64,000 nt of DNA from Flavobacterium sp. SLB02. GTDB taxonomy: Bacteria; Bacteroidota; Bacteroidia; Flavobacteriales; Flavobacteriaceae. Below are positions 1 through 7,905 of the stretch, in pieces. The position numbers were made by a program, and so were the translations under genes. The notes below the pieces were generated by a model. It was not told the origin of the DNA and did not search any database. It saw only the letters and a list, made by a program, of their open reading frames with translations. Within the stretch, counting starts at the first letter, position 1, and every line of letters starts with the position of its first letter. The stretch covers positions 1,139,049 to 1,203,048 of the forward strand of contig NZ_CP045928.1 in NCBI RefSeq assembly GCF_009664855.1, given 5' to 3'.

Positions 1-11
1 AAAAACGACCT

Positions 12-120
12 TAAGGTGGTTATTGCGGCGGGGCTCACCTCTTCCCATCCCGAACAGAGTAGTTAAGCCCGCCTGCGCAGATGGTACTGCAGTTATGTGG
101 GAGAGTATGTCGTCGCCTTT
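12..120 (+). rRNA. rrf: 5S ribosomal RNA
   Basis: The stretch contains the conserved 5S core (CTCACCTCTTCCCATCCCGA, then AGTTAAGCCCGCCTGCGCAG), and its ends pair (AAGGTGG with the GTCGCCTTT end). The form is the one typical of Flavobacteriaceae. It is probably the last gene of an rRNA operon whose 16S and 23S genes lie left of the window. The exact ends are uncertain by a few bases. Confidence 0.95.
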
Positions 121-128
121 CTTTTAAG

Positions 129-160
129 AATCCTCATCATTTATTTGATGAGGATTTTTT
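129..160 (+). terminator. Rho-independent terminator of the rRNA operon
   Basis: Stem TCCTCATCA (131-139) pairs with TGATGAGGA (146-154) and is followed by a run of T. It sits 10 bases after the 5S gene, as expected for the end of an rRNA operon. Confidence 0.85.
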
Positions 161-234
161 GTTTTACAAAATACTGCAGTTATGTAGCGAGCCGTGATAA
201 CGGATGAACACGAAAATCTCAGGAGTAGTAAAAA

Positions 235-880
235 TTAAACATAAATATTAGTTAGTCTAAAAAGGAAGTATTCTATATTTCTAATATCTCTGAATTTTCA
301 TCTGAATGCTTTTATTTTAGCATTGAATGATTCTGCAGAAGCATTTGTGCTTCTGTTGTCAAAATAATTCAATATGGTTTGATAATGATTCATAATGGTA
401 GGAGAAATTGTATCGAAAGATTTAAATCCAGATTGATTTACTTTTTCATGCCATTTGGCTAATTTTGCAAAACCAATGATTTTGTCTTTTTTATTCTCAA
501 AGATACTACGGAGCTCTTGAGTTAGACTATATCTTTTTGAATCAGGATATAATTCAAATAGTAACGCAGCACGTTCTGTTTGCTTTGAAGTCCATTTAGA
601 TTTGGTTTTGTACAAGAAATAGCGGCTTCTGGCTAGTAATTGTTTAAAGGTATCCCATTTGAAGTGTTTTAGATTCAAAATTTACTTTTGATTTTTTGGC
701 TTTTTCGATAACATCATTTTCCTGATCGATAACTTCCCAAGGATATTTAATGCTGATTTCCTGCAGGGCCTCTGTAGCTAGCTTTTGAACATGGAATCGG
801 TCTGTAACGCGAGTAGCATTAGGAAAGCACTTTTTAGCTATCAATCCCATGTTTCCCGGAAAGGATAAACATACCGAATT
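235..880 (-). pseudogene. Decayed ISL3-family transposase remnant
   Basis: Reading leftwards from about 880, the first frame gives a DDE transposase segment (MGLIAKKCFPNATRVTDRFH, then QKLATEALQEI). A second frame from about 678 continues the same protein (QLLARSRYFLYKTKSKW ... NRSTNASAESFNAKIKAFR), which matches the ISL3 family in Bacteroidota. Three lesions are visible. The N-terminal half is missing. There is a frameshift in the 644-678 overlap. There is an in-frame TGA at 298-300, after which the frame stays family-like (FRDIRN, then FLFRLTNIYV) to a TAA at 235. No inverted repeats or target duplication are evident. The element is inactive and only marks past IS activity beside the rRNA operon. 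Confidence 0.8.
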
Positions 881-953
881 ACTTGCTCTCGTTTAAAAAA
901 AATTGCTTACTATTCGCATTTTTACAATTTAATGGCATTTCGATCGAGTAATT

Positions 954-1271
954 TTGCTTTCGACAAAAATTGGAAAGTCAGAGTGGGCTCAAGTTAACAC
1001 TTCCTCTATAAAGAAGCCACAAATGCAGCAGTTAATCCTAAATCCGGTAATTTTGAGAAAAAACAAAAATGAGCCAAGATGGATAGTTGTCAAAACCGAA
1101 AGTAACAAAGAGGTATCCAGGCTATTTTTTGACTTTGAGATGGAAATCTTCGAGTTGGAAGAATGCATAAAGATTAAATACGAAAATTGCGAACAGGTGC
1201 CCTCCATCTGCAGGCTGCTGGTGGATGCGAACATTGACATCTTGGAAATTTATCTTACTCCCAGAATCTGA
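954..1271 (+). CDS. Hypothetical protein or fragment, ABC-transporter C-terminus-like
   Basis: A 105-aa frame begins at a TTG. An ATG at 1023 would give a shorter protein. It has no signal peptide or membrane segment. The C-terminal part (ECIKIKYENCEQVPSICRLL, then VDANIDILEIYL) resembles the tail domain found after the ATPase of some ABC-2-type transporters, where a beta strand pair is followed by a LV-AGI-hyEv element. Nothing recognisable as a Walker motif lies upstream, so it may be an orphaned 3-prime fragment next to the IS remnant. The similarity is judged by eye and is weak. Confidence 0.35.
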   Translation: MLSTKIGKSEWAQVNTSSIKKPQMQQLILNPVILRKNKNEPRWIVVKTESNKEVSRLFFDFEMEIFELEECIKIKYENCEQVPSICRLLVDANIDILEIYLTPRI

Positions 1272-1462
1272 ATATATTATATTTTGGATATATAATTCTA
1301 GTAATTTTAAATAAGGTATGAATTATACGTTATTTGCTTAGGAAAAATTAAGGCAGCTTAATTAGTAGTATTGTAAGACTGCCCCGAAATGTAATTGTAA
1401 ATATAAAAGTAGCAATATTAACGTGCCAAAATATTGCAACACATCTAAAAAACATAACTCAA

Positions 1463-2629
1463 ATGAACATCAGTAAACTTAATCATTTACTTATCACGTG
1501 TTGTATTGCAATTCTTTTTGCTTGCTCAACAAAACGTGACAAGACTGCAGCAAAAGAAAATAAAAACATAAAAGCAGATTTATTATCTATAGAGATTCAA
1601 AAATTAGGATTAGAATTTACCAGAAAGAACAATGTTCCCGGTATAGCTGTTGCTGTTATTCAAAATGGAAAAATCATATCGATTCAATGCATCGGTTATG
1701 CTGATGCGGCAACTAAAAAACCCATAACACCACAAACAATTTTTAATATTGGCTCAATTTCGAAGGTTGTATCCGCTTGGGGATTTATGCAACTTACTGA
1801 AAAAGGTCTTGTACAACTTGATGAGCCAATTAATCAATCTTTAACCCGTTGGCAACTGCCTAAATCCCAATACGATGTATCAAAAGTTACACTTCGACGC
1901 CTTCTTAGCCATACATCGGGTCTCTCCGTGCATGGATATGGCGGCTTTGAGCAAGGAACCAAATTATTAAGTTTAGAAGAATCCCTAAACGGAAAAACAA
2001 AAAGAAATGGAGAAAGTGTACATCTTAAAAATGAGCCAGGAACAAAGTGGGACTATTCTGGTGGCGGTTACACGCTGGCGCAATTATTTCTTGAAGAAAA
2101 AACAAAGGAAAAATTTGCTGACTATATGAAAAAAAATGTATTCCAACCTTTGGGATTAGTTAATACCTCTTATGAATGGACCGAAGGCATGAAAGCGAAT
2201 TCTGCAACTGCGTACGACACGCTTGGAAATGCTATAAAAAACAGAATATTTACAGAACAAGCAGCAGCAGGATTACAAACATCGGTGCTGGACTTAGCAC
2301 ATTTTGCCGAGCTATCTATTACAACTGATTCTCGGGAGTTAAATAAAGTTTTAAGGCCAGAGACAATACAATTGATGGAGCAACCTGTTTTTCCATATTC
2401 CAATGAAGGAGAAAGCGGTCTTGGATACCGATTCATGAATTATGAAGGTCTCCAAACAATTGGACATACTGGAGAAAACGTAGGCTGGAGTGCAGCAATG
2501 TTTTTACATTTACCCACCAAGAGCGGTATTGTGATGCTTTGCAATGGCTCCAACGGAGATCGTGTCTGGTTCCCAATCTATCAGAGCTGGGCAAAGACAA
2601 TTAAGGCAAAGCAAACGCAGATCCACTGA
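1463..2629 (+). CDS. Serine hydrolase, class C beta-lactamase family, lipoprotein
   Basis: This 388-aa protein starts with a lipoprotein signal (MNISKLNHLLITCCIAILFA, then C21), so it is probably tethered to a membrane facing the periplasm or the outside. It carries the beta-lactamase/penicillin-binding-like signature: S98-I-S-K101 (catalytic Ser and Lys), Y198-S-G in the second motif position, and H335-T-G in place of KTG. The segment RRLLSHTSGLS is also typical of the family. Such proteins (EstB, D-aminopeptidase and AmpC relatives) cleave esters or peptides. The HTG variant argues against a dedicated antibiotic-hydrolysing enzyme. It stands alone, with its own terminator downstream. The natural substrate cannot be told. 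Confidence 0.85.
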   Translation: MNISKLNHLLITCCIAILFACSTKRDKTAAKENKNIKADLLSIEIQKLGLEFTRKNNVPGIAVAVIQNGKIISIQCIGYADAATKKPITPQTIFNIGSISKVVSAWGFMQLTEKGLVQLDEPINQSLTRWQLPKSQYDVSKVTLRRLLSHTSGLSVHGYGGFEQGTKLLSLEESLNGKTKRNGESVHLKNEPGTKWDYSGGGYTLAQLFLEEKTKEKFADYMKKNVFQPLGLVNTSYEWTEGMKANSATAYDTLGNAIKNRIFTEQAAAGLQTSVLDLAHFAELSITTDSRELNKVLRPETIQLMEQPVFPYSNEGESGLGYRFMNYEGLQTIGHTGENVGWSAAMFLHLPTKSGIVMLCNGSNGDRVWFPIYQSWAKTIKAKQTQIH

Positions 2630-2703
2630 AACATTAAAGCTGCCGATAAAAAAATAAAGGGTATTAGATAATCATAATATTGATGATAAAATTGCAGTAG
2701 TAG

Positions 2704-2733
2704 AAAGAGGGTAGCTTTTTTGATACCCTCTTT
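2704..2733 (+). terminator. Hairpin terminator after the serine hydrolase
   Basis: AAAGAGGGTA pairs perfectly with TACCCTCTTT around a 10-base T-rich loop. It is 75 bases past the stop codon. The T run after the stem is short. Confidence 0.6.
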
Positions 2734-2872
2734 AAATGCGTCATCTTTCTCCCTATAGTTGAACCAATATAGCAGAGATTTTCAATTTAAATTGATCATC
2801 CCCATGTGATATTAATTAGTGTAAATATCGTTAAATAACAAATGAGTTTAAAATTGCTTTTATCTATATAGA

Positions 2873-3631
2873 TTAATTACTAGTTACAGAATAACTATTA
2901 CAAGTAAAGTTTGATCCATTTCCGTTTGTACCGTAACAGGATGAGATTTCAAATCCATATTGTATGTCTCCAACAGTAACGTTACCAAACCATCCTTTAT
3001 TTTTTATCCAATTATATATTGCTTTTGCATCTATTGTGCCACTGTTCGTTTTTGTTGTACGCAAAAATGAATAAACATTATTAGATCCATTATTTCCACG
3101 GAATACATTCCAGGTATGTCCTCCTATGCTTTGGTTTGTGTATACCGGAACAGAAGCGCCAGTTGATGAATAATTATAAGAAATTGGTTTTACATTTCCC
3201 GAACCATCGGAATTTCCGGTGTAATTTAACCACAGCATTATTTCATTGGCTTTATTGCTATCCCAAAGATCATAAGCTGAAACCCAAGCTCCTCCACTAG
3301 GGGTAGTTGCATTAAAGCTGGTTGTAAGAGTATTGATTGTACTTAACACCTTACCTACATATTTGGTTGAATTGGGGTATGATTTAATACCAGCTGAATT
3401 GGGGTGGTTTGCCCAAATACCCCAATTACTGTAGTTATTTGCCCATATGGACTGGCTTGCTGCGCCAGAGCCCCATATGTTATTATAAACGGTATAACCG
3501 CCATTTGACCAACTAGCATATTGATCAGATGATGACCATGCAGCTTTAACTTCTGATTCATTGCTTAATTCACTTGTTTCGCAACCCATAAACATTAGGC
3601 TTAATACTACAAATAAAATTGTTTTTTTCAT
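2873..3631 (-). CDS. Glycoside hydrolase family 12 lipoprotein (endoglucanase or xyloglucanase)
   Basis: This 252-aa protein has a lipoprotein signal (C17 in LMFMGC), so it is probably a surface lipoprotein. The mature part has the GH12 layout: an early NNIWG and HP..A..SYPN region, the nucleophile Glu130 in NEIMLWLN, and the acid/base Glu228 in YGFEIS. GH12 enzymes cut internal beta-1,4 bonds of cellulose, mixed-linkage glucan or xyloglucan. The length fits a single catalytic domain with no carbohydrate-binding module. The gene has no SusC/SusD partner nearby. The GH31 enzyme at 12.1-14.5 kb could act on side chains of the same polymer, but that link is only inferred. Confidence 0.85.
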   Translation of the reverse strand: MKKTILFVVLSLMFMGCETSELSNESEVKAAWSSSDQYASWSNGGYTVYNNIWGSGAASQSIWANNYSNWGIWANHPNSAGIKSYPNSTKYVGKVLSTINTLTTSFNATTPSGGAWVSAYDLWDSNKANEIMLWLNYTGNSDGSGNVKPISYNYSSTGASVPVYTNQSIGGHTWNVFRGNNGSNNVYSFLRTTKTNSGTIDAKAIYNWIKNKGWFGNVTVGDIQYGFEISSCYGTNGNGSNFTCNSYSVTSN

Positions 3632-3844
3632 GAGATTTTAATTTAAGGTTAAATGATTAGTTGTGCTAATTTGTTAATAATTAAGTGTTTATCTTGTTTT
3701 TTGTTGATCTGTAAGTGTATTTTTAAATTATAATTAGAAAAAACAGATTATAACGTTTTAAAATTCAAATATATTCTTAAGTTATGGTTAAAAAGACTAT
3801 ATGTAAAATAAAAAAATGAGAATAATATAATTTGTAAAATATAA

Positions 3845-3887
3845 AAACAGACTTATTCTCATTATAGTGAGAATAAATCTGTTTTTT
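3845..3887 (-). terminator. Bidirectional hairpin terminator
   Basis: AACAGA-TTATTCTCA pairs with TGAGAATAA-TCTGTT, with T runs on both strands. It lies downstream of the minus-strand CAP-domain gene that ends at 3962, which is the likely user. Confidence 0.7.
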
Positions 3888-3961
3888 TTGTATTTATTTG
3901 TTGAAGAAAAAAAAATGTTTGTTGTGAGATAGCAATAACAAAGCTGCAGAAGAAAATTAGT

Positions 3962-4441
3962 TTACTTACCTAAATTTACAACCCATATATTTCCTGATTT
4001 TCCCACACCCATTTCTACATAATTACTACTCATCATAGCCTTGCAATGGTCTTGGCTATTTTTCCAGCCCATTACAACCTGGAGAGAAGTACTGTAATTG
4101 CGAGCAATTACTTCGCCTACATATTTTCCAGTATATCCGACAGCTGCTGCTCTTTGTATAGGACTTGTCCCTTCAGGTGATATATGGGAGAAATAATTAC
4201 GATCACTCATATCTTTAGCATAATTGAAGGCTGTTTTTGTCAATAATGAATTGCTTACCAATGCAGATACAGCAGGCATATTATCGTTTCCGCATTTACA
4301 TCCCGCTGTTCTAAGTTTATTTATTTCAATCAAAACAGAGTCGTTAAGGGAAGTCTTGTCAATGGGAGTATCATTATCACTATTACAGGATATAAATAAT
4401 AAGCAAGTCAAAAGAATATAAATAACACGCTTTAGAGACAT
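3962..4441 (-). CDS. CAP-domain (SCP/YkwD-like) lipoprotein
   Basis: This 159-aa protein has a lipoprotein signal (LLTCLLFISC, Cys19) and one CAP/cysteine-rich secretory domain: LTKTAFNYAKDMSDRNYFSH, then SPIQRAAAVGY, GEVIA and the closing MGWKNSQDHCKAMMSSNYVE region with the H-C-MM-S-Y pattern common in bacterial YkwD-type proteins. The family is extracytoplasmic, and its biochemical role in bacteria is largely unknown. The gene is monocistronic, with its terminator at 3845-3887. No operon partners suggest a pathway. Confidence 0.85.
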   Translation of the reverse strand: MSLKRVIYILLTCLLFISCNSDNDTPIDKTSLNDSVLIEINKLRTAGCKCGNDNMPAVSALVSNSLLTKTAFNYAKDMSDRNYFSHISPEGTSPIQRAAAVGYTGKYVGEVIARNYSTSLQVVMGWKNSQDHCKAMMSSNYVEMGVGKSGNIWVVNLGK

Positions 4442-4583
4442 AATCGATTATTTAAAGGGAAGGTATAAAGATATTTGTATTTATTGTTTTAAGATTTCCC
4501 CAAAGTTAAGGATCATTATTTTTCTTATTGATATTTCACTCAAAAAGGTATTTTTTTTAGTTTTTATTAAAGATAGGAAATCT

Positions 4584-5618
4584 TTAATAAAAGCGGTAGG
4601 TCACCTCCAGGATGCGATCCTCAAAGTATTGGGACATCTTGGCTGTGTCGGATTTTCTTTGTATTGTTTTTAGAAAACCTTTTTTGTTATAAGACATTAT
4701 CAGTTCGCTTACTTTTTGCCCACTCCATATATCCTCCATTAGCACAAGATTCTTATCTTTATTATAACTGTATTGTTCGTTTTTAGGCTCCATGTTGTTT
4801 GGTGAATCAGAAAGAGTGGAAAGAAAGCCTTCATTGAAGTGATATAATTCTGATGGAGTAGTCTTATCAGCACAGCCATTATGAAGAAACAAGGCAACAG
4901 GGAGCCCGCTTAAATAGTAATAAGTCTTTTTTTGATAACAGGTATCCGCATTGTCATTCTTCTTTAAAAAATCAAAGTATTCTGTACGCTCTTCCACTTC
5001 AAATTTATTTTCAATGTAATGGCAATATTGCCATGAAGAAAACTCGTTTTGGGTGATCATCTCATTGAAGAGGCTTTCATTTGGCAAGGTACCACCTATG
5101 ACCATTTTGTCTAAGCCAGGAACAGACTCCGCGAGCCAATCGCTATTTTGGGATCTATTGGGCATTTTGGAGTTCAATGAAAAAATCAGGATTTTATCAA
5201 TTCTGTTTTTCTCATCATATTGATAAGAGCTAATCCTTACCACACCATCTCGATAATCAATTCTTGCTTTTTTATCTATCAGCCCTTTTGGATTGTAATA
5301 ATATCTTGTATAAAAGGTGGTATCTGTACTTTCTTTCTCGTATCGTATGTTGGTTATGCTCACCATCTGGCCCTTTGGGTTAAAATCATAAGTATAATTT
5401 ATGCCATACTCGCCCTTATCTTTAAGGACAATGCTTTTTACTTTATTATTCTTGATAAATACAGGATTGAAAGGAAAGACTGTTTTTGTAAAGTAATTTT
5501 CTTCCTCAAAAGGAACAGTGATGTAAAAAGACGCTGTCTGTGCCTTGGCATGAACTATGGTAAAGCAGATAAAGAGGACCGTTAAAAAAGAAATAAATTT
5601 ATATTTTGAGTTTATCAT
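4584..5618 (-). CDS. Secreted protein with YD/RHS-like short repeats, function unknown
   Basis: The start is chosen at 5618 because it gives a clear signal peptide (MINSKYKFISFLTVLFICFT, cleavage near HAKAQ). A frame extending to 5708 adds a non-signal leader. The 344-aa product contains repeated Y-x-Y-N-x-K/D-G-x-I-x-x-I units (YDFNPKGQMVSITN, YYNPKGLIDKKARIDY, YQYDEKNRIDKIL, YNKKGFLKTI), the short beta-hairpin repeats seen in YD/RHS-type proteins of Bacteroidota. There is no toxin domain, cysteine pair or enzyme motif. It is probably periplasmic or surface located. It stands alone between unrelated genes. Confidence 0.65.
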   Translation of the reverse strand: MINSKYKFISFLTVLFICFTIVHAKAQTASFYITVPFEEENYFTKTVFPFNPVFIKNNKVKSIVLKDKGEYGINYTYDFNPKGQMVSITNIRYEKESTDTTFYTRYYYNPKGLIDKKARIDYRDGVVRISSYQYDEKNRIDKILIFSLNSKMPNRSQNSDWLAESVPGLDKMVIGGTLPNESLFNEMITQNEFSSWQYCHYIENKFEVEERTEYFDFLKKNDNADTCYQKKTYYYLSGLPVALFLHNGCADKTTPSELYHFNEGFLSTLSDSPNNMEPKNEQYSYNKDKNLVLMEDIWSGQKVSELIMSYNKKGFLKTIQRKSDTAKMSQYFEDRILEVTYRFY

Positions 5619-5966
5619 AATTTGTTTAGCTATATATAGTTGAAGATAATACATAGCAAAAATAATAAGGTTTTGTTTAACTTTTACAGCATTGTTTTTT
5701 CTCGACACTTAATCCCTGTCCACAGATTAATAAGTGGGATATCCATTTTTGCTCCTATGCTAATTATAGTACATCAAAAGTTTTATTTTTCAAAAGATGT
5801 TCTTGAACTGTTGTTGTTTGTTTGCATTTAAGACCTTAATGGAATTTACCCTTATTTGATTAATCAAACAGGGACGACATTATTTAATAGATTTTAAACA
5901 ACAGGATATAATAAATTAAACACGACTTTAGATCAGTTTTAAAGACCTTAAAAGCTCCCTTTGAAA
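5619..5966. other. Intergenic stretch without a supported gene
   Basis: AT-rich DNA holding the promoter of the minus-strand gene to its left. Small open frames here lack start context and family features. No strong hairpin was seen. Confidence 0.6.
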
Positions 5967-7484
5967 TTATAAGTATTGGTCAATTTTTATATTTCTGTTT
6001 TCATTGTTTGCATCTTCTATAGCTTTTAAAATAGTTTTAATTTGGATTTTATTGATCGTATATTGATCAAAAAACACACATTCAATAGTCTTTGTATTTT
6101 TGATATCTTCTAATGGATTTCCTGCCAATAGCACTAAATCAGAATGATATCCTATTTTTATTTTTCCTGTATTACTTTTCATCCAGTTACCTGGTGCAAC
6201 AGTTGCTGAATATAATACCTGAGAATTAGTCATTCCAGCTTTAGACAAAGATTCTAACTCACTGTGAAGTGAAAACCCGGGCACAACAGTTGCTACATTG
6301 CTGTCTGTTCCTGCCATAATGGTAACTTTATTATCAGCTAATGCCTTTGTCATGATATGAATTGCCTGGACATACGTATTCCAAAAGGTCCGTGATAATT
6401 CTTTGGCAGCATAATTATTTTTCCCGTCATATTCATATCCATTTGTACCTGGCAACCATCCCAGTTTATATAGTATGGTTCCTTCCATAATTTTCGGGTT
6501 AACATACTGTAGTTTTATATCTTTAAGCTTTGATTTTAAGTAAAACCTTTGCTCTGGAAAACTTTCGCATAACCAAACCGTTGACGTAACACTAATTTTA
6601 TTCTCTTTGAGTCTTTTTGCAATTTGATTTGAGTGCCTTTTTAAATATTTGAGGTACTCTTGCGGGTTTTTAGATATTGATTTTCCAAATTCGTCAATAG
6701 TTTTTATAGTTATTTCTTCGATATGAGCAATCTCACCCTGACCTGATTGATAAAAAGTTTCTAAGTTAACTAATGGTATGTGACCAATAACTTTAAGATT
6801 ATGCTTCTTAGCAATGTCTATTGTTGTTTTGAACATTTCGGTATTTACAAAACCATACATTTTAACCGCATCGTAGCCCTGTTCACTTATTTGTGATATT
6901 GCTTTCTCAGCATCATTTGTATTTGAATAATTAATGGCCTGCCTAGTCCAACTGTAATAATAACCCGCTAATCCACTCTCACTAAATATAGGAGGAGATG
7001 CAATAAACATTCCGGGTCCAATACCATTTTTTTGTATTGATTTTCTCCATTCTAAAATCAGAGGACTTCCGGCCATTTCTCTAACATAGGTAACGCCATT
7101 AACCAGATATAAAAACAAATCATTTTTGCTTTCTTTTAAATGAACATGACTATCGACCAGACCTGGAATAAGAAACTTATTTTCACCATCAATAATTCTA
7201 GCTGTACTATCGAGTAGTTGATTTTTACCTAATTGAGTTATTATGCCGTTTTTTATTATTACATCTTGATTTTTTATAAAATAGCTGCAATCCTCAGAAA
7301 GTATATTGACGTTTTTTATTTGAGTTGTTTCAGCAGGTCTTAGTATTGAAGAAATATTTATAACTTTTGTTGACCTGCCAAGGACTTTATTTAATTCATT
7401 ATCTGCCCATATAAAGGCAGCGATAAAAATGACAAACAATATTAATGTAACATATAGCAATTTTCGAAACCATAGCTTTTTCAT
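5967..7484 (-). CDS. Amidohydrolase-family metal-dependent hydrolase
   Basis: This 505-aa protein has an N-terminal membrane anchor or signal (LLYVTLILFVIFIAAFIWA). The amidohydrolase core shows the metal site motif DSHVHL after FLIPGLV, AVKMYGF with the bridging Lys, GHIP and AHIEE histidines, MAGTDSN with the catalytic Asp, and the C-terminal beta-sandwich signature GKIKIGYHSDLVLLAGNPLE. This is the imidazolonepropionase/prolidase-like branch that hydrolyses cyclic amides or dipeptides, here on the periplasmic side. The substrate is not predictable. The upstream region carries a 21-bp-spaced direct repeat at 7555-7587 that could be its operator. Confidence 0.85.
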   Translation of the reverse strand: MKKLWFRKLLYVTLILFVIFIAAFIWADNELNKVLGRSTKVINISSILRPAETTQIKNVNILSEDCSYFIKNQDVIIKNGIITQLGKNQLLDSTARIIDGENKFLIPGLVDSHVHLKESKNDLFLYLVNGVTYVREMAGSPLILEWRKSIQKNGIGPGMFIASPPIFSESGLAGYYYSWTRQAINYSNTNDAEKAISQISEQGYDAVKMYGFVNTEMFKTTIDIAKKHNLKVIGHIPLVNLETFYQSGQGEIAHIEEITIKTIDEFGKSISKNPQEYLKYLKRHSNQIAKRLKENKISVTSTVWLCESFPEQRFYLKSKLKDIKLQYVNPKIMEGTILYKLGWLPGTNGYEYDGKNNYAAKELSRTFWNTYVQAIHIMTKALADNKVTIMAGTDSNVATVVPGFSLHSELESLSKAGMTNSQVLYSATVAPGNWMKSNTGKIKIGYHSDLVLLAGNPLEDIKNTKTIECVFFDQYTINKIQIKTILKAIEDANNENRNIKIDQYL

Positions 7485-7554
7485 AAATTATTTAATTTAG
7501 ATTCAGCAGGCAAACTAAAAGCAAAAATATCCGTATTTGGCATCTAATGAAGCA

Positions 7555-7587
7555 TTAGGTACGAAATGTATCGTTTTAGGTATGAAA
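7555..7587. promoter_or_regulatory. Direct repeat with two-helical-turn spacing, candidate regulator site
   Basis: TTAGGTACGAAA (7555-7566) is followed 21 bases later by TTAGGTATGAAA (7576-7587), 11 of 12 identical. Direct repeats at this period are typical of AraC- or LytTR-type binding sites. It lies 71 bases upstream of the amidohydrolase start and 319 bases upstream of the hybrid regulator. The rest of the 7485-7905 gap shows nothing else. Confidence 0.4.
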
Positions 7588-7905
7588 AATCTAAAGACCA
7601 TAAATACTGTTTCTAATCTTAATGGCTAGTTTTCTAATTCTTGAATTGTCTTGATAAGTTCTTTTGTGAGAAACAATATTTTGTCCCCATCTTGAGTTTA
7701 TATTGATTTATCCCCAAGGTAAATTAGCTAAGGTTATTATTCTTATAAAAGTTTCTATTTTCCATTTAGAAAGAAAAATCATCTATTTTAATTATCTACC
7801 TATTAAAAAACTGATGTTCATTTGATCCATAATATCATTATTAAAATTAGAGAGTATATTTACAACTCGATGTTAGTATTTTTTATAGATGCAACCTTTA
7901 AATAA

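Noticed and set aside
1463..2629. Antibiotic-resistance beta-lactamase
   Set aside because: The third motif is HTG and the protein is a lipoprotein of the broad esterase/peptidase branch; there is no evidence for antibiotic hydrolysis.
5640..5831. 63-aa plus-strand frame
   Set aside because: It lies over the promoter of the minus-strand gene and has no support beyond hydrophobic composition.
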